A stretch of DNA of 64,000 bases from Palleniella intestinalis (GTDB lineage: Bacteria > Bacteroidota > Bacteroidia > Bacteroidales > Bacteroidaceae): the NCBI RefSeq assembly GCF_013166595.1, contig NZ_JABKKG010000003.1:397408-461407 (forward strand), read 5' to 3'. The stretch's first letter is position 1. Every line of letters starts with the position of its first letter. A program made the translations under genes and the position numbers. Of the stretch, positions 32,991 to 43,986 are shown piece by piece. The notes below the pieces were generated by a model that saw only the letters and a program-made list of their open reading frames with translations, was not told the DNA's origin and did not search any database.

Positions 32991-34346
32991 ATGAAACCAA
33001 AAACATTTTTGCATACTGTGATTGCAGGGCTCATGGCAGTGTTGCCATTGAGTGTGTCTGCGCAGCAGATGCCTGTCGTGCAGACAAAGTACACGGCTGA
33101 CCCCGCGCCTATGCTTCACAATGACACAATATTCCTTTATACCTCGCATGATGAGGACAATGCCGAGGGATTCCTGATGAAGAACTGGCTGCTGTACACC
33201 ACTACCGACATGAAGAACTGGCAGGATCGTGGCATTGTGGCAGGGCTTGAGAATTTCGAATGGTACAAAGGCGACAATGGCGCTTGGGCGATACAGGTGG
33301 TGGAGCGCAACGGCAAGTTCTACCTTTATGCACCGATTCACGGACATGGGATAGGCGTTCTTGTCGCCGACTCGCCTTATGGACCGTTCAAAGACCCGCT
33401 GGGCAAGCCGCTTGTGTGGCAGAAGGAGCATTGGGAGGACATCGACCCGACGGTGTTCATAGATGACGATGGTCAGGCTTACATGTATTGGGGCAATCCT
33501 AATCTTTATATGGTGAAGCTGAACGAGGACATGATTTCCTATTCCGGGGAAATCGTGAAGCATCCGAAAATAGAGGATTATCAGGAAGGACCGTGGATGT
33601 ACAAGCGCGGCAAATACTATTATCTTGCGTTTGCCTCAACGTGTTGTCCTGAGGGCATAGGCTACGCAATGAGCAAGAAGCCTACAGGGCCGTGGCAATA
33701 CAAAGGACACATCATGAACCATACTGAGCGCACGCGTGGCAATCATCCGGGCATAATCGACTACAAAGGCAAGTCGTACGTGTTCGGACAGAACTCCGAT
33801 TTGCTTAAGCTGGACATGCCGGAGTACAAGGAGCGCCGTAGTGTGAGCTTTGCGGAGATGCACTATAATCAGGACGGCACCATTCAGGAAGTGCCTTATT
33901 GGACGGACAACACTGTGGAGCAGGTTGGGTGGCTTGACCCTTACCGGCTCAATGAGGCGGAGAAGATGCATTGGGGCTTTGGCTTGAAGACTGTCGCCAA
34001 GAACCCTTGGTCAAGGACTGAGCGTTGGAATCAGTGGGTGACAGGCATAGATGACGGCGAGTATATCATGGTCAGCGGTGTGGATTTCGGTGACGGTGCC
34101 AAGCAGCTGGCGGTCAATGTCCGTGCCTCTTTGTTTGGCGGAACCATCGAAGTGCGTTTGGATGATGTTGACGGTGAGAAGGTAGCGGAGGTCATTGTCC
34201 CTTGCACAAAGCTGAAGCAGGAGGAACTGCGTGCCTATGTCAGTTCTTCGGCAAAGGGCGTGCATGACCTTTATTTCGTGTTCAAAGGCGGAAAGCGTCA
34301 GCAGCGCAACCTTATGGACTTTGATTCATGGCAGTTTTTCAAATAA
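32991..34346 (+). CDS. Glycoside hydrolase family 43 enzyme with C-terminal CBM6-like domain
   Basis: A 451-residue exported GH43 protein. Signal peptide to about residue 24 (LPLSVSAQQ). The five-bladed propeller catalytic residues can be placed: Asp ~37 in TADPAPM (general base), Asp ~151 in EDIDPTVF (pKa modulator) and Glu ~198 in YQEGPW (acid). After about residue 315 a beta-sandwich (GEYIMVSGVDFGDGAKQLAV ... GTIEVRLDD) matches CBM6 modules. GH43 enzymes with CBM6 act mostly on arabinoxylan as arabinofuranosidases or beta-xylosidases. It is the first gene of a seven-gene operon. Confidence 0.88.
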   Translation: MKPKTFLHTVIAGLMAVLPLSVSAQQMPVVQTKYTADPAPMLHNDTIFLYTSHDEDNAEGFLMKNWLLYTTTDMKNWQDRGIVAGLENFEWYKGDNGAWAIQVVERNGKFYLYAPIHGHGIGVLVADSPYGPFKDPLGKPLVWQKEHWEDIDPTVFIDDDGQAYMYWGNPNLYMVKLNEDMISYSGEIVKHPKIEDYQEGPWMYKRGKYYYLAFASTCCPEGIGYAMSKKPTGPWQYKGHIMNHTERTRGNHPGIIDYKGKSYVFGQNSDLLKLDMPEYKERRSVSFAEMHYNQDGTIQEVPYWTDNTVEQVGWLDPYRLNEAEKMHWGFGLKTVAKNPWSRTERWNQWVTGIDDGEYIMVSGVDFGDGAKQLAVNVRASLFGGTIEVRLDDVDGEKVAEVIVPCTKLKQEELRAYVSSSAKGVHDLYFVFKGGKRQQRNLMDFDSWQFFK

Positions 34347-34352
34347 AATAAT

Positions 34353-35303
34353 ATGAATCGGAAACTCGTTTTGATATTGTTTCTGTCGGCGATAATCATG
34401 CCGATGCGTGCGCAGTTTGGCTTCGGCGGACAGCAGAAAGAAGTGGTGAACATGCACTGCTCCAAGAAAATTGCCGATGTCAACTATGCTGATGACGGGC
34501 AGGTTTATCATACAATGGACATCTATCTGCCAGAGAAAAAGGCTAAGAAATATCCAGTTGTGATACATATCTATGGCAGCGCATGGTTCAATAACAACGG
34601 CAAGGGTAACGCCGATTTGGGTACAGTCTGCTCTGCCTTGCTCAATGCAGGCTATGCTGTTGTCTGTCCCAACCACCGTTCGAGTGGCGATGCCCATTGG
34701 CCCGCACAGATTCATGACATAAAAGCGGTGGCGCGTTACCTCCGTGGCAATGCCGGAAAGTACAGGCTTGACTCGGATTTCATAGCCGTTTCGGGTTTCT
34801 CTTCCGGCGGTCATCTGGCATCATTAATGGGAGCCACTTCAGGAACAAAGGCTGCTGTTGTCGGTGATTATAAGATAGATTTGGAAGGAAATGTGGGTAA
34901 TTGCACCGGTGAGAGTAGTAGTGTAAATGCTGTTGTCTCATGGTCGGGACCGATAGATGTTGAGGCAATGGACTGTGGAGGCCGTCCGGATGGCATAAAA
35001 GGCTCACCTGAGGAAGCCTTGGTGGGCAAGCCTTTCTCCGAAGAGACATACGGACAATATGCCTCTGTCTCTTCTCCTTACTACGCAAATGCCGGTGATC
35101 CGCCGTTGCTTGGTTTCCATGGCACTGCCGATAAAGTGGTTCCTTACTGCCAGGCGGAATCATGGGCAAGTAAATATAAGGCTGCCGGTGCGACGTTTGA
35201 GTTTGTTACTGTTGAAGGTGGTGTCCACGGAGGTAACATGTACTCAGAGGAGAATCTTGCACGAATGATAGAATTTCTAAATAAACAACTAAACCTGAAA
35301 TGA
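34353..35303 (+). CDS. Exported alpha/beta-hydrolase, probable carbohydrate esterase
   Basis: A 316-residue serine esterase with signal peptide (MPMRAQF). The nucleophile motif is GFSSGGH (Ser at about residue 151), the oxyanion region VVIHIYGSAWF, and candidate Asp/His residues in HGTADKVVPY and GGVHGGN. This is the BD-FAE/acetylxylan esterase-like fold seen in xylan loci, where such enzymes remove acetyl or feruloyl groups from xylan. It starts 6 bp after the GH43 gene and its stop overlaps the start of the GH31 gene (4 nt). Confidence 0.82.
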   Translation: MNRKLVLILFLSAIIMPMRAQFGFGGQQKEVVNMHCSKKIADVNYADDGQVYHTMDIYLPEKKAKKYPVVIHIYGSAWFNNNGKGNADLGTVCSALLNAGYAVVCPNHRSSGDAHWPAQIHDIKAVARYLRGNAGKYRLDSDFIAVSGFSSGGHLASLMGATSGTKAAVVGDYKIDLEGNVGNCTGESSSVNAVVSWSGPIDVEAMDCGGRPDGIKGSPEEALVGKPFSEETYGQYASVSSPYYANAGDPPLLGFHGTADKVVPYCQAESWASKYKAAGATFEFVTVEGGVHGGNMYSEENLARMIEFLNKQLNLK

Positions 35304-37723
35304 AGAAATATGTGTTTTATCTGCTCTTGCTGTTCAGCACAACTGCTTTTGCGCAAGAGCGAATGAGAGTGGAAAGCAATAATGGGACAGTGGCGTTGGA
35401 GTGGTATGCCGACGACATTGTGCGTGTTGTTAAGACCACAGACGGAAAGGAGTACAGCAAAAAGAGCCTTTCCGTTACGGCAACTCCTGTCGCTGTAAAG
35501 GCGAAAGTGAATAATGGCAGTGATGAGTATGCTGCCACAACATCGAGATTGAAGGTCACAGTATCAAAAGACGATGGTGTTGTCCGCTTCTATGATGCTA
35601 AGGGCAGGCTTATAGTTTCAGAGAATGGCAGTGCAAGTTTTACTCCTGCCAAGGATGGTGACCGCAAGACTTATTCCCCAAAGCAGGGTTTCGGCTTGGA
35701 GAGTGATGAGGCTGTCTATGGTTTGGGCATCCTGCAGAATGGCAAGATGTCACAGCGCGGTGTGAGGAAGGTGCTCTGTCCGGGCAACACAGAGGATGGT
35801 GTGCCTTTCATACAGTCAGTGAAAGGTTATGGAATCTATTGGGATAACTATTCCGCAACAGAGTTTGCGGATAAGGATAATGTGATGTCCTTCAAGTCTG
35901 AAGTTGGCGATGCGGTGGATTATTACTTCATGTATGGCGGTTCGGCTGACGGCGTTGTGGCAAAGATTCGTCAGTTGACAGGCGATGCGCCTATGATTCC
36001 ACTTTGGGCATACGGCTTTTTCCAGAGCAAGGAGCGTTACAAGAGCCAAAGGGAAATAGTGGATGTGCTGCATCGCTATCGCAGTGCCGGCATACCTATC
36101 GACTGTATGGTACAGGACTGGCAGTATTGGGGAAACAACTATCTGTGGAACGCCATGGAGTTCATGAACGAGGAGTTCTCCAATCCACAGGCAATGATTG
36201 ACGACATTCACAAGAACAATGCCCGTTGCATCATCTCTATTTGGTCTTCTTTTGGTCCTATGACCAAGCCTTACAGGCAGTTGGATGAGAAAGGACTGCT
36301 GTTCAACATAGAGACATGGCCACAGTCAGGCATAAGCCATATATGGCCTCCGCGCAAGGACTATCCGAGTGGTGTGCGTGTTTATGACTGTTATAATCCT
36401 GAGGCGCGTGACATCTATTGGAACAACCTCAAGCGTTTGTATGACCTGAAACTTGACGGTTGGTGGATGGACTCCACAGAACCTGACAATTTCTATGCAA
36501 CGGAAAGTGACTGGAACCGTAAGACAGCCCTTGGAACATTCCGCAGTGTGCGCCTGGCTTATCCGTTGATGACTGTCGGCGGTGTCTATGACCATCAGCG
36601 TGCAACGTCTGACAGCACACGAGTGTTTATCCTTACTCGCTCCGGTTCTTTCGGACAGCAACGTTATGCAAGTAATGTTTGGAGCGGTGATGTTGTATCA
36701 ACTTGGGAAATGCTTCGTAGCCAGGTGCCTGCCGGACTGAACTACTCGCTCACAGGAAACCCATATTTCAATTCCGACCTTGGCGGATTCTTCGCAGGTT
36801 CATATAACAGAGCATGGAAGAACAAGCCGGCATACGAGAATCCTGCTTACCATGAGCTGTATGTGCGTTGGACGCAGATGGGTGTGTTCACACCTATGAT
36901 GCGCAGCCATGGTGCTGATGTTCCGCGTGAGTTCTATTACTATGGCAAGGCTGGTGAGCCGGTTTATGACGCGCTGGTTAATGCCGTAAAGCAGCGTTAC
37001 CGCCTCTTACCTTATATATATAGTACCGCATGGCTGGTGAGCAAGCACCAAGGAACATTCCTTCGTGCTTTGATGATGGACTTTGCAGATGACAAGAAGG
37101 TTTGGGATATTGCCGATGAATTCATGTTTGGCGATGCGCTTCTTGCAACACCGGTGCTGAAAGCCAACTACACTCCGGAGGTCGTGCGTAAGGACAAGGA
37201 CGCAAATGCCGGTTGGGACAAGAACACCGGAAAGACATCAATCGAGAACCTTGACAATGTAGACTTTACAAAGAAGTACGCACATACCGTTTACCTTCCT
37301 GCCGGAACTAAGTGGTATTATTTCCATACCGGCAAGCAATATGACGGTGGAAGTGAAGTTTCACTCGACCTGTCTTTGGCGGACAATCCGTTCTTTGTAC
37401 GTGCCGGAGCGATTGTTCCGATAGGACCTGATGTGCAGTGGACTACGGAGAAGGCATGGGATGACCTTGAACTGAAAGTCTATCCGGGTGCAAACGGCAA
37501 GTTCACTCTCTATGAGGACGAAGGCGATTCTTACAACTACGAGAAGGGACAGTACACAGAGATTCCTATAACATGGAATGATAAGTCACGCACCCTGACC
37601 ATAGGCAGGCGCAAAGGCTCTTATCCGGGAATGATTGCAAAGCGTTCGTTCCGCGTAGTGCTGCCGGATGGCGCGGTGAAGAAAGTTGCGTACAGTGGAA
37701 AAGCTGTCAATGTTAAGTTCTAA
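35300..37723 (+). CDS. Glycoside hydrolase family 31, probable alpha-xylosidase
   Basis: An 807-residue exported GH31 enzyme (signal peptide MKKYVFYLLLLFSTTAFAQ). The N-terminal beta domain is followed by the (beta/alpha)8 barrel; the nucleophile Asp lies near residue 390 in the motif DGWWMDSTEPD and the acid/base Asp near 462 in SNVWSGD, with the GH31 motif ILTRSGSFGQQRY between. A C-terminal DUF5110-like region ends the protein. WWMDSTEPD (as opposed to the WNDMNEP of alpha-glucosidases) is the form usually seen in alpha-xylosidases such as YicI. In xylan it would release alpha-xylose decorations. Confidence 0.88.
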   Translation: MKKYVFYLLLLFSTTAFAQERMRVESNNGTVALEWYADDIVRVVKTTDGKEYSKKSLSVTATPVAVKAKVNNGSDEYAATTSRLKVTVSKDDGVVRFYDAKGRLIVSENGSASFTPAKDGDRKTYSPKQGFGLESDEAVYGLGILQNGKMSQRGVRKVLCPGNTEDGVPFIQSVKGYGIYWDNYSATEFADKDNVMSFKSEVGDAVDYYFMYGGSADGVVAKIRQLTGDAPMIPLWAYGFFQSKERYKSQREIVDVLHRYRSAGIPIDCMVQDWQYWGNNYLWNAMEFMNEEFSNPQAMIDDIHKNNARCIISIWSSFGPMTKPYRQLDEKGLLFNIETWPQSGISHIWPPRKDYPSGVRVYDCYNPEARDIYWNNLKRLYDLKLDGWWMDSTEPDNFYATESDWNRKTALGTFRSVRLAYPLMTVGGVYDHQRATSDSTRVFILTRSGSFGQQRYASNVWSGDVVSTWEMLRSQVPAGLNYSLTGNPYFNSDLGGFFAGSYNRAWKNKPAYENPAYHELYVRWTQMGVFTPMMRSHGADVPREFYYYGKAGEPVYDALVNAVKQRYRLLPYIYSTAWLVSKHQGTFLRALMMDFADDKKVWDIADEFMFGDALLATPVLKANYTPEVVRKDKDANAGWDKNTGKTSIENLDNVDFTKKYAHTVYLPAGTKWYYFHTGKQYDGGSEVSLDLSLADNPFFVRAGAIVPIGPDVQWTTEKAWDDLELKVYPGANGKFTLYEDEGDSYNYEKGQYTEIPITWNDKSRTLTIGRRKGSYPGMIAKRSFRVVLPDGAVKKVAYSGKAVNVKF

Positions 37724-37744
37724 TAATATAAAAAAAACAAGATA

Positions 37745-39712
37745 ATGAGAAAAACATTTTTTGCGGCAGCATTAGCATCGCTGTTATCAATGCAGGCGAA
37801 TGCAGAGGAGAATAAGATTACATCACCGGACGGACGGTTGGTTGTCACTGTGAACGACGATGGCGGCAAGCCGACCTATGTGGTTGATTATGATGGAGTA
37901 AGGATGATGACCCGCTCCATGTTGGGACTTGTTTCCAGTCACGGAGATTTCTCACAGGGGCTGAAACTCAAAGGAGTGGAGCGCAAGGACAAGGTCACAA
38001 AGGAATACGACCTGACACGTTCCAAGACATCACACATTAAATACGTCTCAAACAAACTTGACCTTAACTACGAGAATGCGGACGGCAAAGGCATGACAAT
38101 CTCGTTCAGTGTGGCAGACAACAGCATTGCCTACCGCTACACACTGCACCGCCCGAAGAAAGACCCGATAGGTGTTTACATCAAGGAAGAGAAGTCTTCA
38201 TTCAATTTCCCTGAGCAGACAACCACATTCCTTACACCGCAATGCAAGCCACGTTGGGGATTTGCGGCTTCAAAACCGTCATACGAGGAGGACTATGAGG
38301 TGGATCAGCCGATAGACAAGCCTTCACGTTTCGGTGAGGGATACACGTTCCCGGCATTGTTCAGGATAGGCAATGACGGATGGGCACTTGTCAGTGAGAC
38401 CGGCACAACAAGCGAATATTGCGGTTGCCGCCTGTCAGACTACAACAAGGATGGTGGCTATCGTGTTGCATTCCCGCAGCAAGGTGAGAACAACGGCATA
38501 GGCAGTGTCGAGCCGGCATTGGGCTTGCCTGCCTCTACACCGTGGCGTACAATCACATTGGGCAAGACACTGGAGCCTATTGCGGAGACGACAGTGCAGT
38601 TTGATGTGTTAGACCCACTGTACAAAGCCAAGTACGACTACAAGCCGGGACGTTACACATGGAGCTGGATTCTGTGGGGCGACGGCGCTACACGCTACAA
38701 TGAGCAGGTGCAGTTCATTGACCTTGCAGCGACCATGGGCTATGAATACTGTCTTGTGGATGCTTTGTGGGACACACAGATTGGTTATGACAAAGTGGAA
38801 GAACTTTCACGATATGCGCAGAGCAAGGGCGTTCACCTGCTTCTTTGGTATAACAGCAACGGTGCTGCAAACGATGCTCCGCAAGGACCGCGCAACATAA
38901 TGAACAACCCAATCCGCCGCAAACAGGAGATGGCATGGATGCAGAAGCATGGCGTTAAAGGCATAAAGGTAGACTTCTTTGGTGGCGACAAGCAGGAGAC
39001 AATGCGTCTTTATGAAGAGATACTGACCGATGCCAACGACTACGGTCTGCAGGTTATCTTCCACGGCTGCACACTGCCACGCGGCTGGGAGCGCATGTAT
39101 CCGAACTTTGTTGGCAGCGAAGGCGCATTGGCATCAGAGAACCTGAACTTCATGGAGTCACATGCCAAGAGCGAGGGCTTTGAGATGTCGCTGCATCCAT
39201 TCATACGAAATGCTGTCGGTGCGTTCGACTGGGGCGGCGTTTTCCTTAACAAATACTTCAGCCGTGACAACAAAAGCCGTCATCCACGCTATTCTTCTGA
39301 CATCTTCGAGTTGGCTACTGCCATTACAAATCAGTGCAGTGTGAACTGTATGGCTCTTACTCCTAACAACCTGACTGACGCTCCGCAGCTGTCACTTGAC
39401 CTTGCCCGCATGATGCCGACGACATGGACAAAGACAAAGTTCATCGACGGTTATCCTGGCAAATATGCCGTTATCGCACGCGAGAACTCAGGCAAATGGT
39501 ATGTAGGTGGTATCAATGGCACTGACAAGAAGATAAAACTCACTCTTTCGCTCCCGATGTTTGCAGGAAAGAAGGTGACATATTACTTTGACAATCCACG
39601 CAAAGAGGGCGAGATTGTGCCTGAGCCGGCAAAGAAAACCTTGTCTGTGGACAAGAAAGGTATGGCAACTGTCACAATCCAGCCTATGGGAGGAATCATC
39701 ATAACAGAATAG
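37745..39712 (+). CDS. Glycoside hydrolase family 97, probable retaining alpha-galactosidase
   Basis: A 655-residue exported GH97 protein (signal peptide ending SMQANAEE). The N-terminal super-sandwich (ITSPDGRLVVTVNDDGGKPTYVVDYDG) and the barrel segment GVKGIKVDFFGGDKQETMRLYEE, followed by VIFHGCTLPRGWERMYPN, are family landmarks. Asp near residue 408 (KVDFF) occupies the nucleophile position known from retaining GH97 alpha-galactosidases, rather than the inverting alpha-glucosidase (SusB) arrangement. It probably removes alpha-galactosyl decorations. Start 21 bp after the GH31 gene. Confidence 0.85.
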   Translation: MRKTFFAAALASLLSMQANAEENKITSPDGRLVVTVNDDGGKPTYVVDYDGVRMMTRSMLGLVSSHGDFSQGLKLKGVERKDKVTKEYDLTRSKTSHIKYVSNKLDLNYENADGKGMTISFSVADNSIAYRYTLHRPKKDPIGVYIKEEKSSFNFPEQTTTFLTPQCKPRWGFAASKPSYEEDYEVDQPIDKPSRFGEGYTFPALFRIGNDGWALVSETGTTSEYCGCRLSDYNKDGGYRVAFPQQGENNGIGSVEPALGLPASTPWRTITLGKTLEPIAETTVQFDVLDPLYKAKYDYKPGRYTWSWILWGDGATRYNEQVQFIDLAATMGYEYCLVDALWDTQIGYDKVEELSRYAQSKGVHLLLWYNSNGAANDAPQGPRNIMNNPIRRKQEMAWMQKHGVKGIKVDFFGGDKQETMRLYEEILTDANDYGLQVIFHGCTLPRGWERMYPNFVGSEGALASENLNFMESHAKSEGFEMSLHPFIRNAVGAFDWGGVFLNKYFSRDNKSRHPRYSSDIFELATAITNQCSVNCMALTPNNLTDAPQLSLDLARMMPTTWTKTKFIDGYPGKYAVIARENSGKWYVGGINGTDKKIKLTLSLPMFAGKKVTYYFDNPRKEGEIVPEPAKKTLSVDKKGMATVTIQPMGGIIITE

Positions 39713-39730
39713 AACACATGTTAACCACTA

Positions 39731-41401
39731 ATGAAAAACATGATAAGAAACCTGATTAAATCATTGGCATTGAGCGTGATTGCGGTATTTTCAACTGCTG
39801 TTTCCGCACAAGAAACATACCGCAATCCCGTCATCTTTGCCGATGCTCCCGACATGAGTGTGTGCAAGGTGGCAGACACTTACTATATGATAAGCACCAC
39901 AATGCACCTGATGCCCGGCGGTCCGATAATGAAATCGAAGGACATGGTGAATTGGGAAACCATCAGCTATGTGTTCGATCGCATTGATGACGGTGACAGA
40001 TACAATCTCATTGACAACCAGACCGTTTACGGACAAGGACAGTGGGCGAGCAGTCTGCGTTACCACATGGGCAAGTTTTGGGTGTGGTTCACTGCCAATG
40101 GAGCACCAGGCAAGGGCTTTGTCTACTGTGCTGACAAGGCGGAAGGTCCTTGGACGCTTGTAGCCCGTCCGCCACACATGCACGATGCTTCGCTGTTTTT
40201 CGATGAGGACGGTAAGAAATACCTATTCACAGGGTCAGGAGGCTGCACCGTAGTGGAGCTTGATGACAACTTCATGCCGAAGAAAAATGGTCTGAACAAG
40301 CATATCATTGATGGCAAAAGTGATCCGGAAGAGAACGGCGCATTGCTTGAAGGAAGCAGCGTGATAAAGCATAATGGCAAATATTACGTGTGCATGATTT
40401 CCATGAAATGGGGCGTTCCGGGGCGCGTGCGCCGTGAGGTGTGCTACCGTGCCGACAGAATTGACGGTCCTTATGAGAAGCATATAATCCTCGAAACTCC
40501 GTTTGAGTCCTATGGCGGTGTCGGTCAAGGCTGCATTGTCGGTGACGACCAAAGCGACAAAGGCTGGTGGGCTTTGATATTCCAAGACCGTGGCGGAGTG
40601 GGGCGTGTGCCTTGCGCAATGCCTGTAACATGGGTGGACGGCTGGCCGATGTGTGGCGAACTGAATGAAGGTGTGGACGCAAACGATGTCAAGGCGTGCC
40701 TTAATCCTAAGAACTACCACATCCCGAACGACATTGCAAAGCATCATCCGTCGCTCAAAGGTATCATAGGCAGCGATGAGTTTGCCAACGCAGAAAAACT
40801 CTCACTCTATTGGCAGTGGAACCACAACCCTGTCGATGAAGCATGGAGCTTGAGCGAACGTCCCGGCTTTATGCGGCTGAAAACCTCACGTGTTGTAAAG
40901 ACTTTGCAGCTTGCCCCTAACACTTTGACACAGCGCATGGGCGGTCCGGAGTGCACGGGAACTGTCTGCATCGATGTGGAGAACATGAAGGACGGTGACC
41001 ATTGCGGACTTGCGGCGTTGAATGGTGACAGCGGAATCCTGCGTATCGTGAAGAAAGGCAGCAGGTTTATCTTGCAGTTGGTGGAGGAAAAAGCAGTGTT
41101 CAAGGGCCGTATGATAGAGCGTTGCGATGAGGAAATCCTCATGCAGAAGACATTGACTTTCAAGAAAAAGCAAAAAATGGTCTATCTCCGTCTGCACGGT
41201 GATTTCAATCCGGGACGCGACATGGCACAGTTCGCTTACAGCCTTGACAACAACCGTTGGGAGAATGCCGGCAGAGAGATAAAGATGACATTCGACTATA
41301 CGCGCCATTTCATGGGTTCAAAGTTCGCTGTCTTCAACTATGCAACAAAGAAAACCGGTGGCTATGTGGATGTAGACTGGTTCCATTACGAAGAGGAATG
41401 A
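39731..41401 (+). CDS. Glycoside hydrolase family 43, beta-xylosidase/arabinofuranosidase type with C-terminal sandwich
   Basis: A 556-residue exported GH43 protein (signal ending AVSAQE). It starts YRNPVIFADAPDMSVCKVADTYYMI (general base Asp near residue 37), has HDASLFFDEDGKKYLF and NGALLEGSSVIKHNGKYYV (acid Glu near 200), and a C-terminal beta-sandwich from about residue 345 of the kind found in GH43 subfamily 12/11-type enzymes. Substrate is probably arabinoxylan or arabinose/xylose-substituted oligosaccharides. It follows the GH97 gene by 18 bp. Confidence 0.88.
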   Translation: MKNMIRNLIKSLALSVIAVFSTAVSAQETYRNPVIFADAPDMSVCKVADTYYMISTTMHLMPGGPIMKSKDMVNWETISYVFDRIDDGDRYNLIDNQTVYGQGQWASSLRYHMGKFWVWFTANGAPGKGFVYCADKAEGPWTLVARPPHMHDASLFFDEDGKKYLFTGSGGCTVVELDDNFMPKKNGLNKHIIDGKSDPEENGALLEGSSVIKHNGKYYVCMISMKWGVPGRVRREVCYRADRIDGPYEKHIILETPFESYGGVGQGCIVGDDQSDKGWWALIFQDRGGVGRVPCAMPVTWVDGWPMCGELNEGVDANDVKACLNPKNYHIPNDIAKHHPSLKGIIGSDEFANAEKLSLYWQWNHNPVDEAWSLSERPGFMRLKTSRVVKTLQLAPNTLTQRMGGPECTGTVCIDVENMKDGDHCGLAALNGDSGILRIVKKGSRFILQLVEEKAVFKGRMIERCDEEILMQKTLTFKKKQKMVYLRLHGDFNPGRDMAQFAYSLDNNRWENAGREIKMTFDYTRHFMGSKFAVFNYATKKTGGYVDVDWFHYEEE

Positions 41402-41467
41402 CAGTAAATGACTGACGGAAAATATTCAGTTGAATACAGAACGCTATAAAATAATTAGGAATAGTTT

Positions 41468-43924
41468 ATGTATAAAAAATGTATGAATAAAACATTTGTA
41501 CTCTTAATAATATTGTTTTGCTTTGGTGGGAATGCCGTTGCACAGGACAATATATTATGGTACGATGAGCCTGCCGTACACTGGGAAGAGGCGATGCCAC
41601 TCGGTAATTCGCGCCTTGGTGCCATGGTTTATGGCAAGACAAGCCATGAGGAGATACAGTTGAATGAGGAGACAGTATGGTCAGGTGCGCCACATAGGAA
41701 TGACGATACTAACGCTTCCTATGTCCTGCCGATAGTCCAAAAACTGATTTTCAATGGAAAGTACCGTGAAGCAGACAAACTTGTCAACGCTAATTTCTTT
41801 GGAGGACCGGACGGAATGGCATATCAGACCGCCGGAAGTGTGATGCTTGACTTTGCAGGGCATGAGAAATGTGATAAGTATTACAGGGAACTGAATCTTG
41901 ACAGAGCCGTAACCACGACACGCTACACTGTCGATGGGGTGGAGTACACAAGGGAGACTTTCACCTCTTTTGCCGATGATGTGGTGGTTATGCGAATCTC
42001 TGCAAGCAAGAAAGGCATGCTGAATTTCAGGATGAGCTACACCCGTCCGGCGAAATTCAGTACATTTGCAGACTGCGGAGACCTTGTCATGGAGAGCCAA
42101 GGCACTGAGCATGAGGGTGTGAAGTCTGCCATTAAGTATCAGATACGTTCACGAGTGAATAGTGCTGACGGTGAAGTTGTTGCCAAGGATGACTGCATAG
42201 AGGTTAAGGATGCGACATGCGCAACTCTCTATATTTCCATTGCTACTAACTTCATTGACTACAAAACTGTTGGCGGAGATTATGCAGCCAAGGCAAAAAC
42301 GATTATGGACAAGGCGGCAAGGAAGGACTATAAGACTGCTGTCTCTGAGCATGAAAGACTGTTCGGAAAGCAGTTTGGACGGTTCAAACTGTCGCTTGGA
42401 AAGGCAGACAGTCATGCAACCAAGAATTCTTTGTCAAAGAGCACACGCCAAAGGATTCTTGATTTCCAGACCGACCAAGACCCTGCGCTTGTCGCACTGT
42501 TGGCGCAGTTCGGACGCTATCTGCTGATTTGCTCGTCGCAGCCCGGCGGACAGCCTGCCAATCTGCAAGGAATTTGGTGTCAGTCCATGTATCCTGCGTG
42601 GGACAGCAAGTACACTTTGAACATCAATGCCGAGATGAACTATTGGCCTGCCGAGGTGACAAATCTCAGTGACTGTCACAAACCTTTCCTGCAAATGGTC
42701 AAGGAACTGTCGCAGACCGGCAGACAAACGGCACGTGACATGTACAACGCCGACGGTTGGACAGTGCACCATAATACTGACATCTGGCGCATTACTGGAC
42801 CAGTTGACTTTGCTGCGGCAGGCATGTGGCCCACAGGCAACGCGTGGATTTGTCGGCATTTGTGGGAGCATTATCTTTTCACAGGCGACAAAGAGTTCCT
42901 GAGGACGGCATATCCGGTGATGAAAGGCGCATGCGATTTCTTCCTTTCGTTCCTTGTTGAGCACCCGAAATACAAGTACATGGTTGTGTGTCCGGGCTTG
43001 TCACCTGAGCAGGGAGGCATTGATGCAGGATGCACAATGGACAATCAGCTGGTGTTTGACTTGCTGACACGTACTGCAAAGGCGAACGAACTCTTAGGCG
43101 AAGATGCGCAATACCGCAAGAAACTCATGGCGATGGTGAAGCGACTCGCGCCAATGCACATCGGACAGTACAGCCAACTGCAGGAGTGGCTTGAGGACAA
43201 GGATGACAAGAACAATACGCACCGCCACGTTTCGCATCTTTACGGACTGTTCCCAAGCAACCAAATCTCACCTTACAGAAATCCGGAACTGTTCGAAGCT
43301 GCACGTAACTCACTGATTTACCGTGGCGATATGGCAACCGGATGGTCGATAGGGTGGAAGGTTAACCTTTGGGCGCGACTGCTTGACGGCAACCATGCTT
43401 ATAAGATTATCAACAACATGTTGACACTTGCCGGGCGTGGCGGTGAGGAAGAGGGACGAACATACGCAAACTTGTTCACAGCACATCCGCCATTCCAGAT
43501 TGACGGCAATTTCGGATTGACAGCCGGTGTGGCAGAGATGCTCGTGCAAAGTCACGACGGTGCGGTTCATCTTCTCCCTGCCATTCCCGACCAATGGGCG
43601 GAAGGAAGCGTGAAAGGCGTCAGGGCACGTGGAGGATTTGAGGTTGATATGGACTGGAAGAACGGACAACTCACAACCGCAACCGTGAAGTCCACCATCG
43701 GCGGAGTGCTTCGTCTGCGTTCCTACACTCCACTCAAAGGCAAAGGTTTGAACCCTGTCAGCACAAAGCATGAGAAGGTGGACAACCTCTATCTTGAAGA
43801 GGCGCACATCGCCAAGCCTGTAATCAGCGAGAAATCATCACTGAAAGGCATCGCGCTGAGAAAGGTTTATGAATATGATGTAGTGACAAAAGCCGGAGCG
43901 AAATATACGTTCAAAGGACTTTGA
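41468..43924 (+). CDS. Glycoside hydrolase family 95, alpha-L-fucosidase or alpha-L-galactosidase
   Basis: An 818-residue exported GH95 protein. The N-terminal domain has the landmark [20 protein letters not shown] and [10 protein letters not shown]; the (alpha/alpha)6 barrel holds [13 protein letters not shown] (near residue 385, with the two Asn that activate water) and [11 protein letters not shown] (Asp near 678). Signal peptide ends GGNAVAQ; a second ATG at 41483 may be the true start. In complex xylan loci GH95 members act on alpha-L-galactose. Start 66 bp after GH43. Confidence 0.9.
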   Translation: MYKKCMNKTFVLLIILFCFGGNAVAQDNILWYDEPAVHWEEAMPLGNSRLGAMVYGKTSHEEIQLNEETVWSGAPHRNDDTNASYVLPIVQKLIFNGKYREADKLVNANFFGGPDGMAYQTAGSVMLDFAGHEKCDKYYRELNLDRAVTTTRYTVDGVEYTRETFTSFADDVVVMRISASKKGMLNFRMSYTRPAKFSTFADCGDLVMESQGTEHEGVKSAIKYQIRSRVNSADGEVVAKDDCIEVKDATCATLYISIATNFIDYKTVGGDYAAKAKTIMDKAARKDYKTAVSEHERLFGKQFGRFKLSLGKADSHATKNSLSKSTRQRILDFQTDQDPALVALLAQFGRYLLICSSQPGGQPANLQGIWCQSMYPAWDSKYTLNINAEMNYWPAEVTNLSDCHKPFLQMVKELSQTGRQTARDMYNADGWTVHHNTDIWRITGPVDFAAAGMWPTGNAWICRHLWEHYLFTGDKEFLRTAYPVMKGACDFFLSFLVEHPKYKYMVVCPGLSPEQGGIDAGCTMDNQLVFDLLTRTAKANELLGEDAQYRKKLMAMVKRLAPMHIGQYSQLQEWLEDKDDKNNTHRHVSHLYGLFPSNQISPYRNPELFEAARNSLIYRGDMATGWSIGWKVNLWARLLDGNHAYKIINNMLTLAGRGGEEEGRTYANLFTAHPPFQIDGNFGLTAGVAEMLVQSHDGAVHLLPAIPDQWAEGSVKGVRARGGFEVDMDWKNGQLTTATVKSTIGGVLRLRSYTPLKGKGLNPVSTKHEKVDNLYLEEAHIAKPVISEKSSLKGIALRKVYEYDVVTKAGAKYTFKGL

Positions 43925-43986
43925 CCTATTAATAAGTTGTCAAATTGGCAACTTGATGATTTGACAATAAAACGATAATCTCGATT